From Rossellomorea aquimaris (lineage in GTDB: Bacteria > Bacillota > Bacilli > Bacillales > Bacillaceae_B): 64,000 bases of DNA. This document shows positions 18,124-27,436 of the stretch, one piece after another. Under the pieces are notes generated by a model, which had not been told where the DNA came from, did not search any database, and saw only the letters and a program-made list of their open reading frames with translations. Numbering within the stretch: the first letter of the stretch is position 1; every line of letters starts with the position of its first letter. Location of the stretch: NCBI RefSeq assembly GCF_008180865.1, contig NZ_VTEX01000004.1:434001-498000 (forward strand), given 5' to 3'. The translations under genes were made by a program, and so were the position numbers.

Positions 18124-19569
18124 TCATATAAACTTTGTTACATGATAATAAGGATGTTCATGAGTGATTTCTTTTATTTTGATTTCTTTACCCAACGCTT
18201 TTTCCAATCTTTTAAGGTGAACGTTCTGCAATCCGGAAAAGACGGTTGCGACTTCCCCAGTCGCTTCCACTTCGATCAGGGAGCCATCCATCGCCTGCAT
18301 TTCCCACAGCTCACGTTCAAGCTGGAATGCAAGCGTCTCAGGTGTCATTTCCCTCCCTGTACCTTGACACACTGAACAAGGACGAGTCAAGTAGGCAGAC
18401 AGGGGCTGACGGGTTCTTTTTCGCGTCAATTCAAGAATGCCAAGGGGTGTAAAGCCTACGATCGTCGTGCGCTGCTTATCCGATACCAACGCATCTGAAA
18501 GTGCATCCACCACTTCCTGTTTATTACTTTCCTTTTTCATATCGATAAAATCGATGAGAATCATGCCGCTTAAATTTCGAAGGGTGAGTTGCTTCGCCAT
18601 TTCTTTCGCTGCCAGTTTATTTGTTTGTAATATAGTCTGTTCTAATTCGTCTTTACCTGTAAACTTTCCTGAATTCACATCCACAACGGTCATGGCTTCT
18701 GTTGACTCGATTACAATAAATGCCCCATTATCGAGCCATACCACTTTTTTCAGTGCGTTCTCCCATACAGAGGCAACATGGTAATGACGGAGAATATTTT
18801 CATGGCCTTGATAGTGTTCGAAGGTCCACTTATCTTTTATCCCGGCTCCGCTCATTTCTTCTAGATGAAGAAGGCTTTCATAGTCATCGACTACAATACT
18901 TCCTCCACTCCCCTTTTTCAGTTGTTCATGGAGATCCTCATAGAAAGTGTCCTGCCGGGATAAGAGTGAAGGACATTTTGCTCTCAGAGATACCCTTTCC
19001 AGGCTTTCATATCTTGAACGTAATGAGTGCAGTTCCTCTTGTAACACACCTTCTCTCACTTCAACCGCATTGGTTCGCATCACAATGCCTTCTTGCGGAT
19101 TTTTCCACTCATTCCCTAATCGTCTTAAGACCTTCCTGTTTTCATCATCCACTTTTTTAGATACCGCCACATAATACCCTTGTGGCATGTACACAAGATG
19201 TTCCCCTTTGAGCTCGATAACGGCCGTCAATCTTGCACCCTTCGTTCCCATCTCATCCTTCATGACCTGTACGATGATTTTTTGCCCTTCATGCACACTC
19301 TTTCCAATGGGGTGAGGATCGTTTCCCGCATGGTATGCCTCTATGTTTTGCGGAAAGTCTTTTTCATGAAGGTAGCCATTTTTACCCCCGCCAAAATCTA
19401 CAAATGCCGCACCCAGCCCTTTTTGAACCTTGACGACTCTTCCAAGATAAATATTGCCTGTTAAGCTTTCCTCTCCAGGCTGATATGTATATAATCCAAT
19501 GATTTCATTATCTGATCGGTATACCCACCGTTTTTCCCTGCCCTTACTGTGTACAATGATTTCTTCCAC
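18124..19569 (-). CDS. rng: RNase E/G family endoribonuclease (Rng)
   Basis: This 481-residue protein belongs to the RNase E/G family of 5'-end-sensing endoribonucleases that cut AU-rich RNA. It has the S1 domain (NIYLGRVVKVQKGLGAAFVDFG) and the RNase-H-like/DNase-I-like catalytic core, with metal-binding Asp in TVVDVNSGKFTG and LIDFIDM. The zinc-link is CSVCQGTGRE. The GTG at 19569 has AAAGGGG about eight bases upstream. B. subtilis 168 has no member of this family and uses RNase Y instead. Several other Bacillaceae carry it between spoIVFB and rplU, as here. Confidence 0.93.
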   Translation of the reverse strand: MEEIIVHSKGREKRWVYRSDNEIIGLYTYQPGEESLTGNIYLGRVVKVQKGLGAAFVDFGGGKNGYLHEKDFPQNIEAYHAGNDPHPIGKSVHEGQKIIVQVMKDEMGTKGARLTAVIELKGEHLVYMPQGYYVAVSKKVDDENRKVLRRLGNEWKNPQEGIVMRTNAVEVREGVLQEELHSLRSRYESLERVSLRAKCPSLLSRQDTFYEDLHEQLKKGSGGSIVVDDYESLLHLEEMSGAGIKDKWTFEHYQGHENILRHYHVASVWENALKKVVWLDNGAFIVIESTEAMTVVDVNSGKFTGKDELEQTILQTNKLAAKEMAKQLTLRNLSGMILIDFIDMKKESNKQEVVDALSDALVSDKQRTTIVGFTPLGILELTRKRTRQPLSAYLTRPCSVCQGTGREMTPETLAFQLERELWEMQAMDGSLIEVEATGEVATVFSGLQNVHLKRLEKALGKEIKIKEITHEHPYYHVTKFI

Positions 19570-19603
19570 ACCGAAAGCCCCTTTCCCACGAAAAAAGTCA
19601 TAA

Positions 19604-19630
19604 GAAAAAAGGGTTGTTTCCAACCCTTTT
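19604..19630 (-). terminator. Rho-independent terminator of spoIVFAB
   Basis: On the minus strand AAAAGGGTTG/CAACCCTTTT with a four-base loop is followed by TTTC. It lies 40 bases after the spoIVFB stop and upstream of rng. Confidence 0.85.
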
Positions 19631-19669
19631 ACCAGTATGTCCTTACTTTATACAGTTCGTGTTCATTCG

Positions 19670-20536
19670 TCAATAAAGGTAGAGGAGATCCTTCGTTTTG
19701 GCCGAGGTCATTTTTTCTGCAAAAAAGGCGTGCAGGAGCTCATTTTCATCCAGCTTCCCTACTTCAATTCCTTTTTCGAAGACAACGAGGGGATGCTTTA
19801 CCCCCCGCTGAAACTTCTCCACTACTGTAATGATGGAATCTTCACTTTCAATGGGAAGTGGCCGCAGTTCCATAAATTGATGACTCTTCCCATAATACCG
19901 TTCTAACAAAAACTTCATAAACGCATACCGCCTCTGTTTCCAGTCCACCCATAATGAAAAGTACAGGAACGATAGAACGATCCACAGATTCAGATGAAGG
20001 GGAGCGATGATGAGTACAACCAGGTGAAACAGCAATAGTAAACCAAAAGAAAAGAGAAGCGTGTATTCATACGCTCTCAAATAATTAAGCTTCGTTGCCA
20101 ACAGCAAGGAAACCAGCTTCCCTCCATCCAACGGCCAAATGGGTAGAAGATTAAACAGCAGCACCATCATATTCAACTGAATAAAAAGCGAAAATGAATC
20201 CGGGCTGATCACGCCGGTCTCCATAAGCCCCCAACCTGAAGCTATGAGCCATATGTGCTGCAAGGGACCCGCAGCCACCACCCAGAACTCCTCCCGCAAA
20301 GAACGGTTTCCATGCTCATCCATCTCCGCAACCCCACCAAAAGGCAGCAGGGCGATTTTCTTTACTCTCCAGGAAAAAGAATGGGCCATCAGTCCATGTC
20401 CCAATTCATGAATCGTAATGATGAAGAGAAGCAGTATCAGTTCAAAAAAGTGAGCCGTCATAATCGCAATGGCTATGACGAGCCATAGCAAAGGGTGAAC
20501 ATGAAATTTTTTCAAAAGTGAAAATATATTAGTCAA
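19670..20536 (-). CDS. spoIVFB: SpoIVFB, intramembrane metalloprotease for pro-sigma-K
   Basis: SpoIVFB is a site-2-protease-type enzyme in the outer forespore membrane that cuts pro-sigma-K when SpoIVFA and BofA release it. The 288-residue protein has several membrane helices, the zinc motif HELGH (His43, Glu44, His47) and the third ligand Asp137 in PLDGGK. These positions equal those in the B. subtilis enzyme. A CBS-like C-terminal region follows (about 190-288). Its start overlaps the spoIVFA stop by eight bases. BofC, the other checkpoint protein, is also in this window. Confidence 0.97.
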   Translation of the reverse strand: MTNIFSLLKKFHVHPLLWLVIAIAIMTAHFFELILLLFIITIHELGHGLMAHSFSWRVKKIALLPFGGVAEMDEHGNRSLREEFWVVAAGPLQHIWLIASGWGLMETGVISPDSFSLFIQLNMMVLLFNLLPIWPLDGGKLVSLLLATKLNYLRAYEYTLLFSFGLLLLFHLVVLIIAPLHLNLWIVLSFLYFSLWVDWKQRRYAFMKFLLERYYGKSHQFMELRPLPIESEDSIITVVEKFQRGVKHPLVVFEKGIEVGKLDENELLHAFFAEKMTSAKTKDLLYLY

Positions 20537-21296
20537 ATGACATCACCTGTATCGGGTCGATAAATTCATCACCCATTTTTATCGCGAAATAAAATTCTCC
20601 TGTCACATCGTTCTGACTGCTGGTGGAAACCTTGCCTACAAGTGATCCCTTCTCAATCGATTCATACTGTTTCACATCAATCGATTCGAGGTGACCATAC
20701 CAGGATTCTGATTTGTCTGCATGTTGAATGACGACTGTGTTCCCAAGCTCCTCTTTCTTGCCTGCAAATATAATCAATCCCCCCTTCATCGCCGCTACAT
20801 CTTCACCTAGGCCCGTTTCAAGCATAATGCCTTGTCCATTGGTTTTAAAATTTTCAACGACCTTCCCCGACGCAGGTACGGCATATTCTGCACTTTGCGC
20901 ACTAGTTGATTCTTTCTTGGTATTACTTGTCGGTAATAACGCTAATGGTTTTCCGAATTGGTCCTCATACCACGTGGAAATGGCGGCAAACTGGAATTCT
21001 GTATCCATGGTTTTCGTGACAACGGATTTCGCTTCATTGAATACAGGTGAAGGACTCTTAAACATAATCGCCGTCACTAATACCATGATTCCCGCTCCAA
21101 GTATTTTCAGCATAAAGGTTTCCTTCTTAAATAATGGATGCATTCCCTCAGGTGGCGGTCCCCCTTCAAAGCTTGTCTGCCGTTCCATTCCATAGCGCTC
21201 CTCGTCCGATGGGAGAAAGTATGCAGAATTCTCGCCTGGATTCGTTTTCTTTCGTTTCGCTATCCTCTTACGTATTTCATCCGCACGATTCCCCAT
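20529..21296 (-). CDS. spoIVFA: SpoIVFA, regulator of SpoIVFB with M23-like domain
   Basis: SpoIVFA scaffolds and inhibits SpoIVFB until SpoIVB cleaves it. The 255-residue protein has a basic cytosolic N-terminus (RADEIRKRIAKRKK), one membrane helix (about residues 77-95) and an extracytoplasmic part. That part ends in an M23/LytM-like fold (GLIIFAGKKEELGNTVVIQH... SWYGHLESIDV), which lacks the full zinc site and so is probably not enzymatic. The ATG at 21296 was chosen over one three codons earlier because the upstream AAAGGA fits only the later start. Confidence 0.94.
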   Translation of the reverse strand: MGNRADEIRKRIAKRKKTNPGENSAYFLPSDEERYGMERQTSFEGGPPPEGMHPLFKKETFMLKILGAGIMVLVTAIMFKSPSPVFNEAKSVVTKTMDTEFQFAAISTWYEDQFGKPLALLPTSNTKKESTSAQSAEYAVPASGKVVENFKTNGQGIMLETGLGEDVAAMKGGLIIFAGKKEELGNTVVIQHADKSESWYGHLESIDVKQYESIEKGSLVGKVSTSSQNDVTGEFYFAIKMGDEFIDPIQVMSFD

Positions 21297-21492
21297 GTAC
21301 ACCATTCCTTTTTATAAGGTATTGTTTCATAAACGTCTGAGCCACTCCGTTCAAGAGTGACTCTATATTAAATGGTTCTGGTCATGATGAGGGACAAGGG
21401 TTGTTAGATCCATATTAAAAAGAGGTCCATTCGATTACACATGATTTGCTACAATGTATGACTTGTCCTGAAAGAATATTCATGTGGAAAAT

Positions 21493-21534
21493 AAAAAAGT
21501 CCCGGTAAAACGCTCGATGCGCTTTACCGGGACT
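21493..21534 (-). terminator. Rho-independent terminator after minD
   Basis: On the minus strand AGTCCCGGTAAAGCGC pairs with GCGTTTTACCGGGACT (one bulge), followed by TTTTTTATTTT. It ends the mre-min transcript 10 bases after the minD stop. Confidence 0.95.
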
Positions 21535-21544
21535 GAATTGATTC

Positions 21545-22348
21545 TTACGCTTTTACGCCGAATAATTTTTTAATTCTTGAAAAGACTCCTGCCCGTTCAT
21601 CTTCCAAAGACTGTAACGGAACCGATTCACCAAGGATTCGTCTGGCAATATTCCGGTAGGAAATGGAGGCTTTGCTTGTTGAATCCAGAGCGATGGGCTC
21701 ACCTTTATTGGAAGATTTGATCACATTATCGTCGTCGGCAACAATACCGAGAAGGTCGATGGAAAGATGGGCTGTGATTTCATCCACATCCAACATTTCA
21801 CCATTTTTCATCATATGATTGCGTATGCGGTTAATGACGAGCTTCGGTGGTTCAATATTCTCTTTCTCCAGCAAACCGATGATTCGATCCGCATCACGTA
21901 CAGCTGAAATTTCCGGTGTCGTGACGACAATCGCACGATCGGCACCTGCCACAGCATTCTTATACCCCTGCTCGATCCCCGCAGGACAATCAATAATGAT
22001 ATAATCATAGTCTTGCTTTAAATCTACTACTAGCTTCTTCATTTGCTCAGGGTTAACAGCGGATTTATCACTTGTTTGTGCAGCTGGCAGTAAAAATAGT
22101 TTATCCTCGAAACGCTTATCTTTTACCAGAGCTTGATGTACTTTACAGCGGCCCTCTACAACGTCTACTAAGTCATAAATGATTCTGTTTTCGAGTCCCA
22201 TCACCACATCGAGGTTTCTGAGGCCGATATCTGTATCAATTAAACAAACCTTTTTGCCTTGTAGAGCTAATGCTGTACCAACATTGGCAGAAGTAGTCGT
22301 CTTTCCCACTCCACCTTTACCTGAAGTAACAACTATGGCTTCACCCAC
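21545..22348 (-). CDS. minD: septum-site determining ATPase MinD
   Basis: MinD is the membrane-bound ParA-type ATPase that recruits MinC to poles and young septa. The 267-residue protein has the deviant Walker A SGKGGVGKTT, DTDIGLRNLD, Walker B-type IIIDCPAG and the C-terminal amphipathic membrane-targeting helix (GVFSRIKKLFG). The GTG start has AAAGGAGG about eight bases upstream, at the end of minC. It is the last gene of mreBCD-minCD. Confidence 0.98.
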   Translation of the reverse strand: MGEAIVVTSGKGGVGKTTTSANVGTALALQGKKVCLIDTDIGLRNLDVVMGLENRIIYDLVDVVEGRCKVHQALVKDKRFEDKLFLLPAAQTSDKSAVNPEQMKKLVVDLKQDYDYIIIDCPAGIEQGYKNAVAGADRAIVVTTPEISAVRDADRIIGLLEKENIEPPKLVINRIRNHMMKNGEMLDVDEITAHLSIDLLGIVADDDNVIKSSNKGEPIALDSTSKASISYRNIARRILGESVPLQSLEDERAGVFSRIKKLFGVKA

Positions 22349-22349
22349 A

Positions 22350-23030
22350 TTAGCTTCCTCCTTTAAAACTAGTAATATTTGGTCTAAGATGCTTTAAAAC
22401 TTGTAATCGATCCACAACAATTTGTCCCTGATCATCGACATAAGCACATTCCATTTCGTGCTCATCATCTTCTTCCACCCGATCAGGTGCCCTGTTCAGG
22501 GAGTCCCCTATCCGGAGCTGGGACGGAACCATTTTGGATGCGACAATGACAGCCTCCATGTTTCCGTTGTGGCCTGCATGGGCAATTCCTTTCAACGAAC
22601 CCAATATGTAAATATTCCCTCCAGCCAGCACTTTCCCGCCAGGATTGACATCGCCGACAATAAGGATGTCCCCTGACACTTCCACGACTTGTCCAGATCG
22701 GATCACGCCGGTTAGAGTTTCTATATTTCGTTCATCTATGAGTTTCTCTGCTTCATTCTTTGTAATCACATTACTCCATACTTCATTCACTACTAAATTA
22801 CGTTTTTGCCTTACGATCTCTTTCAACTCTTCTACCTGATCATCCGTCAGGTAGCGATTCCCCGTCTGGATATTGACCGTGAGCAGGGGAGTCCCTTCTG
22901 TTTCCCGGTAATGCGCAGACAGCTTATCGTCCAATTCCTTCTTTAACTCATGAAAGGAGCATTGATCATTGAGATGAAGGGTCAATCCTTCTTTTGTTCC
23001 TTTTATCATCACATTTGGCTTTTTATTCAT
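22350..23030 (-). CDS. minC: septum-site determining protein MinC
   Basis: MinC inhibits FtsZ assembly away from midcell and is positioned by MinD. The 226-residue protein has an N-terminal domain (about 1-100). The C-terminal right-handed beta-helix domain contains RSGQVVEVSGDILIVGDVN and AGGNIYILGSLKGIAHAG, typical of MinC. The ATG at 23030 is used; an in-frame GTG five codons earlier overlaps the GAGGTGA ribosome site. It ends two bases before minD. Confidence 0.97.
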   Translation of the reverse strand: MNKKPNVMIKGTKEGLTLHLNDQCSFHELKKELDDKLSAHYRETEGTPLLTVNIQTGNRYLTDDQVEELKEIVRQKRNLVVNEVWSNVITKNEAEKLIDERNIETLTGVIRSGQVVEVSGDILIVGDVNPGGKVLAGGNIYILGSLKGIAHAGHNGNMEAVIVASKMVPSQLRIGDSLNRAPDRVEEDDEHEMECAYVDDQGQIVVDRLQVLKHLRPNITSFKGGS

Positions 23031-23115
23031 GGCGCAATTTTTCACCTCAGTCGTCTATTAAATTCGACATAAGCAGTGCCATTTCCTCTTTTTATGAAAA
23101 AATTACTAATAGAAT

Positions 23116-23637
23116 TTATTCATCCAGCCACTCTTTCCGTTTTCGGAGAAGATAGTTCCTGAGTGGAAATGCCACAACTAAATAAAACACTATATTAAGG
23201 ACCAATGTCGGCCACAAACGCCAGTCCACGAACTGCATAAAAGTCAAATCAGTACGTTGGATAATTAAATTGATTTGATACACCAAAAACTCCAATACGG
23301 AAAGGTTCACAAGTGAAATAATCCCCAATACAAAGAGGTTATTATGTAAAACCCTCATCATCTGGTGAGATAAAAAGATGACAAATGGGAAGAGCACTAA
23401 GTAAATCCCATTGATTTCTGTGTAATAAATATCAAATAGAAAGCCAAAGATGAATCCGTAAAGCAATGCAGTGCGGTATTGATAAAACGCACAAATAAAG
23501 AACAGCACGATAATCAGGAAATGCGGAACAATGATTTTCTGATCAAACCACTCTTCATTTGGAAAAAGATGAACAAATAAACTCTCACTGTAAAAGAAAA
23601 GCAGGGTCATAAACGGAAGGAGGAGCCTACTGATCAT
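23116..23637 (-). CDS. mreD: rod-shape protein MreD
   Basis: MreD is a small polytopic membrane protein of the elongation complex with MreB, MreC and RodA. The 173-residue product starts MISRLLLPFMTLLFFYSESL and has five or six predicted helices, like B. subtilis MreD. The ATG at 23637 has GAGGAGG six bases before it and lies inside the end of mreC, so translation is coupled. Confidence 0.95.
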   Translation of the reverse strand: MISRLLLPFMTLLFFYSESLFVHLFPNEEWFDQKIIVPHFLIIVLFFICAFYQYRTALLYGFIFGFLFDIYYTEINGIYLVLFPFVIFLSHQMMRVLHNNLFVLGIISLVNLSVLEFLVYQINLIIQRTDLTFMQFVDWRLWPTLVLNIVFYLVVAFPLRNYLLRKRKEWLDE

Positions 23638-24514
23638 TGCCATCCTCCTCAGCATCCGCTTCCTGTTCCGTCACACCCTGGATGTCACGGTCGATGACCA
23701 TGACGTGCTCCAAGTGATAGAAATCAGCAGCAGGCTTTACATATGCCGTTTGAGTCAACCCGTATTGATCCGGTTTCACTTCTTTCACTTCCCCGATGAC
23801 CAGCCCCTTAGGGAATACTCCTCCCAATCCTGATGTCATCACTTTAGAGCCTTTGTCGACTTTCATATCGTTGGAAATCCGCTTAACCAAAATTTCTTTT
23901 TTATCACTGTCGTACCCTTCAATCCATCCGTTGATGTCTTGTTCTTTCCCTTGTATCACAGTGGAAATCCGGTTTTTTGTATTATTGGTCGATATTAATT
24001 CAACAGTAGATGAAAATTCATTTACGCTTTTAATCTTTCCGATCAACCCAGCCGATGAAATGACGGCCATGTCTGACTTAATCCCGTTCACTTCGCCTTT
24101 ATCAATCGTCAGGAGCTCTTGCCAGCGATCAGGATTCCTTGCAATGACGGTAGCTTGAATCGTGTTATAGGCACGAAGGTCTTCCTTCTTTTCAAGGACC
24201 GCCCTTAATTCATTATTATCTTGTTTCAGGTCTTTCACCTTTGTTTCAAGCTTCACTAATTCATCTAAACGTGTTTTTAATTTTTCGTTTTCTGTGTATG
24301 TATTTTGAAGATCTTGAACGTTTTCAACAACTCCCGCTACATAGTTAACAGGTTTTGAAACCAATGACTGTCCGAATCCTACCATATCTTTTACAAACTG
24401 CTCAGGCCAGCTGATGCTATCTCGCTCCCGCAAAGAAAATCCGATTAATCCAACAAGGACTATGACACTGACGAGCAGAATGATCAAACGTTTATTCAGG
24501 AAGAATTGTGGCAT
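23627..24514 (-). CDS. mreC: rod-shape protein MreC
   Basis: MreC is the membrane-anchored scaffold that links MreB to peptidoglycan synthases. The 295-residue protein has a short N-terminus and one membrane helix (about residues 9-27). A coiled coil (about 65-110) and the double beta-barrel domain with MTSGLGGVFPKGLVIGEV follow. An acidic tail (EQEADAEEDGNDQ) ends it. The ATG at 24514 has GAGGT seven bases upstream. A terminator-like hairpin separates it from mreB. Confidence 0.96.
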   Translation of the reverse strand: MPQFFLNKRLIILLVSVIVLVGLIGFSLRERDSISWPEQFVKDMVGFGQSLVSKPVNYVAGVVENVQDLQNTYTENEKLKTRLDELVKLETKVKDLKQDNNELRAVLEKKEDLRAYNTIQATVIARNPDRWQELLTIDKGEVNGIKSDMAVISSAGLIGKIKSVNEFSSTVELISTNNTKNRISTVIQGKEQDINGWIEGYDSDKKEILVKRISNDMKVDKGSKVMTSGLGGVFPKGLVIGEVKEVKPDQYGLTQTAYVKPAADFYHLEHVMVIDRDIQGVTEQEADAEEDGNDQ

Positions 24515-24606
24515 GATGTACACCTCAACCTTTTCTCATTCTAGTAAATACTATATCAAAAATCGTTTATTTTTGATATCATTCGTCAAAATATTCATGG
24601 TTGTTC

Positions 24607-24664
24607 GAAAAAAGATGGGGCCGACCTTAAGGCTACCCAAGCATCCTTAAGGAAACGTCCCCCC
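24607..24664 (-). terminator. hairpin terminator/attenuator between mreB and mreC
   Basis: On the minus strand GGGG, GAC and CCTTAAGG pair with CCTTAAGG, GTC and CCCC around a 12-base loop, then CTTTTTT follows. It would reduce readthrough from mreB into mreCD-minCD, or end one transcript. Confidence 0.7.
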
Positions 24665-24679
24665 ATTCATTATTTATGT

Positions 24680-25687
24680 TTATTTTCCTCGATTTTTAAA
24701 TAGATGGATATGGTCAAGGGCTTTCCCCGTACCGATTGCCACACAATCCAGAGGTTCCTCTGCAATGAGGACCGGCATTTTCGTCTCATCGCTGATCACT
24801 TTATCAAGATTACGAAGAAGCGCCCCGCCACCTGTAAGCACGATTCCTCTGTCCATGATATCAGCCGCGAGTTCTGGCGGTGTTTTCTCTAATGTACTCT
24901 TAACGGCATCGACAATCGTGTATACGGTATCATGAAGAGCAGATGCAATTTCAACTGCGGTTACTTCGATCGTTTTCGGTAAACCGGTCAAAAGGTCACG
25001 TCCGCGAATCTCCATTGCTTCAATTCCTTCAGAATCACCGGCAGAACCTACTTCCATTTTGATCGTTTCCGCTGTACGGTCCCCGATCATCAGGTTATAC
25101 GTTTTGCGGATATAGTTAATGATCGCATCATCCATCTCATCCCCGGCTACACGGATCGACTGACTTGTCACAATCCCTCCTAAAGAGATGATGGCTACTT
25201 CCGTCGTTCCCCCACCGATATCTACGACCATACTTCCTGTCGGTTCCCATACTGGCAGGTTCGCTCCAATTGCAGCTGCAAACGGCTCTTCAATCGTATA
25301 AGCATCCCTTGCTCCCGCCTGTCTTGTCGCATCGATGACCGCTCTTTCTTCAACACCGGTAATTCCTGAAGGTACACAGACCATGACGTAAGGTTTTCGG
25401 GAAAAAGCTCCTTTATTCCGTGTTGCTTGTCTTATGTAGTACTTCATCATCGTGGCTGTTGTTTCGTAGTCAGCGATTACCCCATCTTTCATCGGGCGAA
25501 GAGCCACGACATTTCCCGGTGTTCTACCGATCATATTCTTAGCATCATTCCCGACTGCAACGATATGCTTGTTATCTGTTTGAAGTGCGACAACAGAAGG
25601 TTCGCGAACGACAATCCCTTTGCCTTTCAAGTACACCAATGTGTTAGCTGTTCCTAAATCAATCCCTAAATCTTTCGTTCCAAACAT
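24680..25687 (-). CDS. mreB: rod-shape actin homologue MreB
   Basis: MreB forms membrane-bound filaments that orient side-wall synthesis. The 335-residue protein begins [19 protein letters not shown]. It has the actin-fold motifs phosphate 1 (DLGTANT), connect 1, phosphate 2 ([12 protein letters not shown]) and adenosine ([10 protein letters not shown]). The open frame runs 27 codons further upstream, but the ATG at 25687 matches the family start and has AAGGGAG at acceptable spacing. The 250-bp gap before it, up to radC, holds a weak hairpin with a short T run near 25822-25850 and probably the mreB promoter, which could not be placed. Confidence 0.98.
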   Translation of the reverse strand: MFGTKDLGIDLGTANTLVYLKGKGIVVREPSVVALQTDNKHIVAVGNDAKNMIGRTPGNVVALRPMKDGVIADYETTATMMKYYIRQATRNKGAFSRKPYVMVCVPSGITGVEERAVIDATRQAGARDAYTIEEPFAAAIGANLPVWEPTGSMVVDIGGGTTEVAIISLGGIVTSQSIRVAGDEMDDAIINYIRKTYNLMIGDRTAETIKMEVGSAGDSEGIEAMEIRGRDLLTGLPKTIEVTAVEIASALHDTVYTIVDAVKSTLEKTPPELAADIMDRGIVLTGGGALLRNLDKVISDETKMPVLIAEEPLDCVAIGTGKALDHIHLFKNRGK

Positions 25688-25939
25688 GAATGGTATCTCC
25701 CTTTCTGATACAAATTGGCTGGTTTTTAACGTTTTATATGTGTTTTCACAGGAGAGTCGTCCAATCACTCTCTATCCTCGTAATTTTCGTCACAATAATT
25801 GTTCGTTCATGCATAACGAAAAGACTCATTCCCTTGAAGAATGACTCTCTTTTTCAAAGACTGCGTTATATTGAATCACCATATTGTTTGTAAAAATCAT
25901 AAGCTTAATTATATCGCAACCAGGAAAAAAATCATAGTG

Positions 25940-26650
25940 TCATAAATACCCTTTTTCCTTTAAACTGATAAACTTCTTCTCCCCTATTATAAGATGATCG
26001 AGTATATCAATACCAATGATTCGACCACATTCCACTAATCTTTTTGTCACTTCTATATCTTCTCTGCTTGGAGTCGGATCACCAGAGGGATGGTTATGGA
26101 TACAAATGATCGATGCGGCGGATCGTCTGAAGGCTTCTTTAAAGACCTCCCGGGGGTGGACGATGGAAGCATTCAGACTTCCAATAAAGATGGTTTGTTT
26201 GTGGAGAACTTGATTCTTTGTGTTGAGGTATAAGCATACAAAATGCTCCTGGGCCAAAAATCTCATATCGTTCATGACATAATTGGCTCCGTCTTCGGGG
26301 GAACGGATGCTATATCTGTCATCAAAAGCCAAGTTGCTGATTCTTCGACCGAATTCGACGGCGGCCATGATTTGAACTGCCTTCGCAAGGCCGATTCCCT
26401 TCGTTTTCGTAATCTCTTCCAGGGAAGCATCCTTTAATAGATTTAATCCATCAAAGTGGTTGAGCAGCCGGTTGGACAGCTGCAGAACAGACTCGGATTT
26501 CGTTCCGGTCCGGAGTAAGATAGCCAGTAGCTCCTGATTCGACAGGCTTGCCGCCCCGCTTTGAATCAGCCTTTCACGTGGTCTTTCGTCCTGAGGGAAA
26601 TCCCGGATCATAAGCCTGTTTTCTTCCTGCTGAGGTATTGTTTTAACCAT
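25940..26650 (-). CDS. radC: RadC/YsxA family JAB-domain protein
   Basis: This 236-residue protein has an N-terminal helix-hairpin-helix region (LEEITKTKGIGLAKAVQIMAA). Its C-terminal JAB metalloprotease-like domain has the complete zinc motif HNHPSGDPTPSREDIEVT. The family is named RadC, although a repair role is not proven; it remains functionally uncertain. The ATG at 26650 has AAAGGAGG six bases upstream. It sits between maf and mreB as in B. subtilis. Confidence 0.95.
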   Translation of the reverse strand: MVKTIPQQEENRLMIRDFPQDERPRERLIQSGAASLSNQELLAILLRTGTKSESVLQLSNRLLNHFDGLNLLKDASLEEITKTKGIGLAKAVQIMAAVEFGRRISNLAFDDRYSIRSPEDGANYVMNDMRFLAQEHFVCLYLNTKNQVLHKQTIFIGSLNASIVHPREVFKEAFRRSAASIICIHNHPSGDPTPSREDIEVTKRLVECGRIIGIDILDHLIIGEKKFISLKEKGYL

Positions 26651-26681
26651 TGGTTCCTCCTTTTTGTACGCTCGGGAGTCA

Positions 26682-27251
26682 TTATGGTTGAAGATAGCCC
26701 ATTTCAAGTAATACACGATTCACTCGTGAGATGGGTAAACCAACGACGGAGAAATAATCGCCTTTAATTTCTTTGACAAATTTCGCTCCGATTCCTTGAA
26801 TACCATATGAACCGGCTTTATCAAAAGGCTCTTCAGATGCAATATAATCGTCTATCTCTTTAGAAGTCAACTCCCAAAACGTTACATCCGTTTTTTCATA
26901 AAAGAGTTCCTCCACGTCACCATGCAGAATGGCAACCCCCGTGTAGACAGAATGAGTAGAACCTGAAAGCATTGATAGCATTTCTTTCGCTTCTTCTTTC
27001 GATTCCGGTTTACCAAGAATCCGGTTATCCTTCGCTACGACAGTGTCTGAACCGATTACATAGTGAGTGGGGTATTGATTCGAGATTTCTTTCGCTTTTT
27101 TGCGGGCAAGATACATGACGACTTCATGGGGCATTAAATCAGATGAAAAAGTTTCCTCAACTGTAGAGCTGATAACGGAAAAAGAAAGTTGAATTTGTTG
27201 CAGAAGTTCTTTTCGACGAGGAGATTGTGAAGCGAGTATGAGGTTGGACAC
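26682..27251 (-). CDS. maf: Maf nucleotide pyrophosphatase (dTTP/UTP type)
   Basis: Maf proteins hydrolyse dTTP, UTP and modified nucleotides; B. subtilis Maf is linked to septum control. The 189-residue protein has LASQSPRRKELLQ, the catalytic region YVIGSDTVVAKDNRILGKP and DYFSVVGLPISRV, all standard. A GTG start at 27251 has AAAGGA about ten bases upstream. It overlaps nothing and precedes radC by 31 bases. Confidence 0.96.
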   Translation of the reverse strand: MSNLILASQSPRRKELLQQIQLSFSVISSTVEETFSSDLMPHEVVMYLARKKAKEISNQYPTHYVIGSDTVVAKDNRILGKPESKEEAKEMLSMLSGSTHSVYTGVAILHGDVEELFYEKTDVTFWELTSKEIDDYIASEEPFDKAGSYGIQGIGAKFVKEIKGDYFSVVGLPISRVNRVLLEMGYLQP

Positions 27252-27326
27252 ACCATACCAATCCTTTCAGAGTAGAAATTGGGAGATACATGACTATACT
27301 ACCAAAATCCGCCTTTTTAAACAAGT

Positions 27327-27390
27327 AAAAATAGAGCCAACTCTCTTTGGTCAGTAAGCTTGAATCTGACAAAATGAGAGAGGCCCTATT
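27327..27390 (-). terminator. two-level hairpin between spoIIB and maf
   Basis: On the minus strand an outer stem (ATAGGGCC-TCTCT with AGAGAG-TT-GGCTCTAT) encloses an inner GTCAG/CTGAC hairpin and is followed by TTTTTAC. It is most simply the spoIIB terminator. The size is unusual for one. Confidence 0.6.
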
Positions 27391-27436
27391 GTAGACATCA
27401 TATTATTTCCTAGAAAATAGTCTAATACAGTCGAAA

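Noticed and set aside
25822..25850. radC terminator before mreB
   Set aside because: The stem TCATTC/GAATGA is short with mismatched flanks and a T run of only four; too weak to list as a feature.
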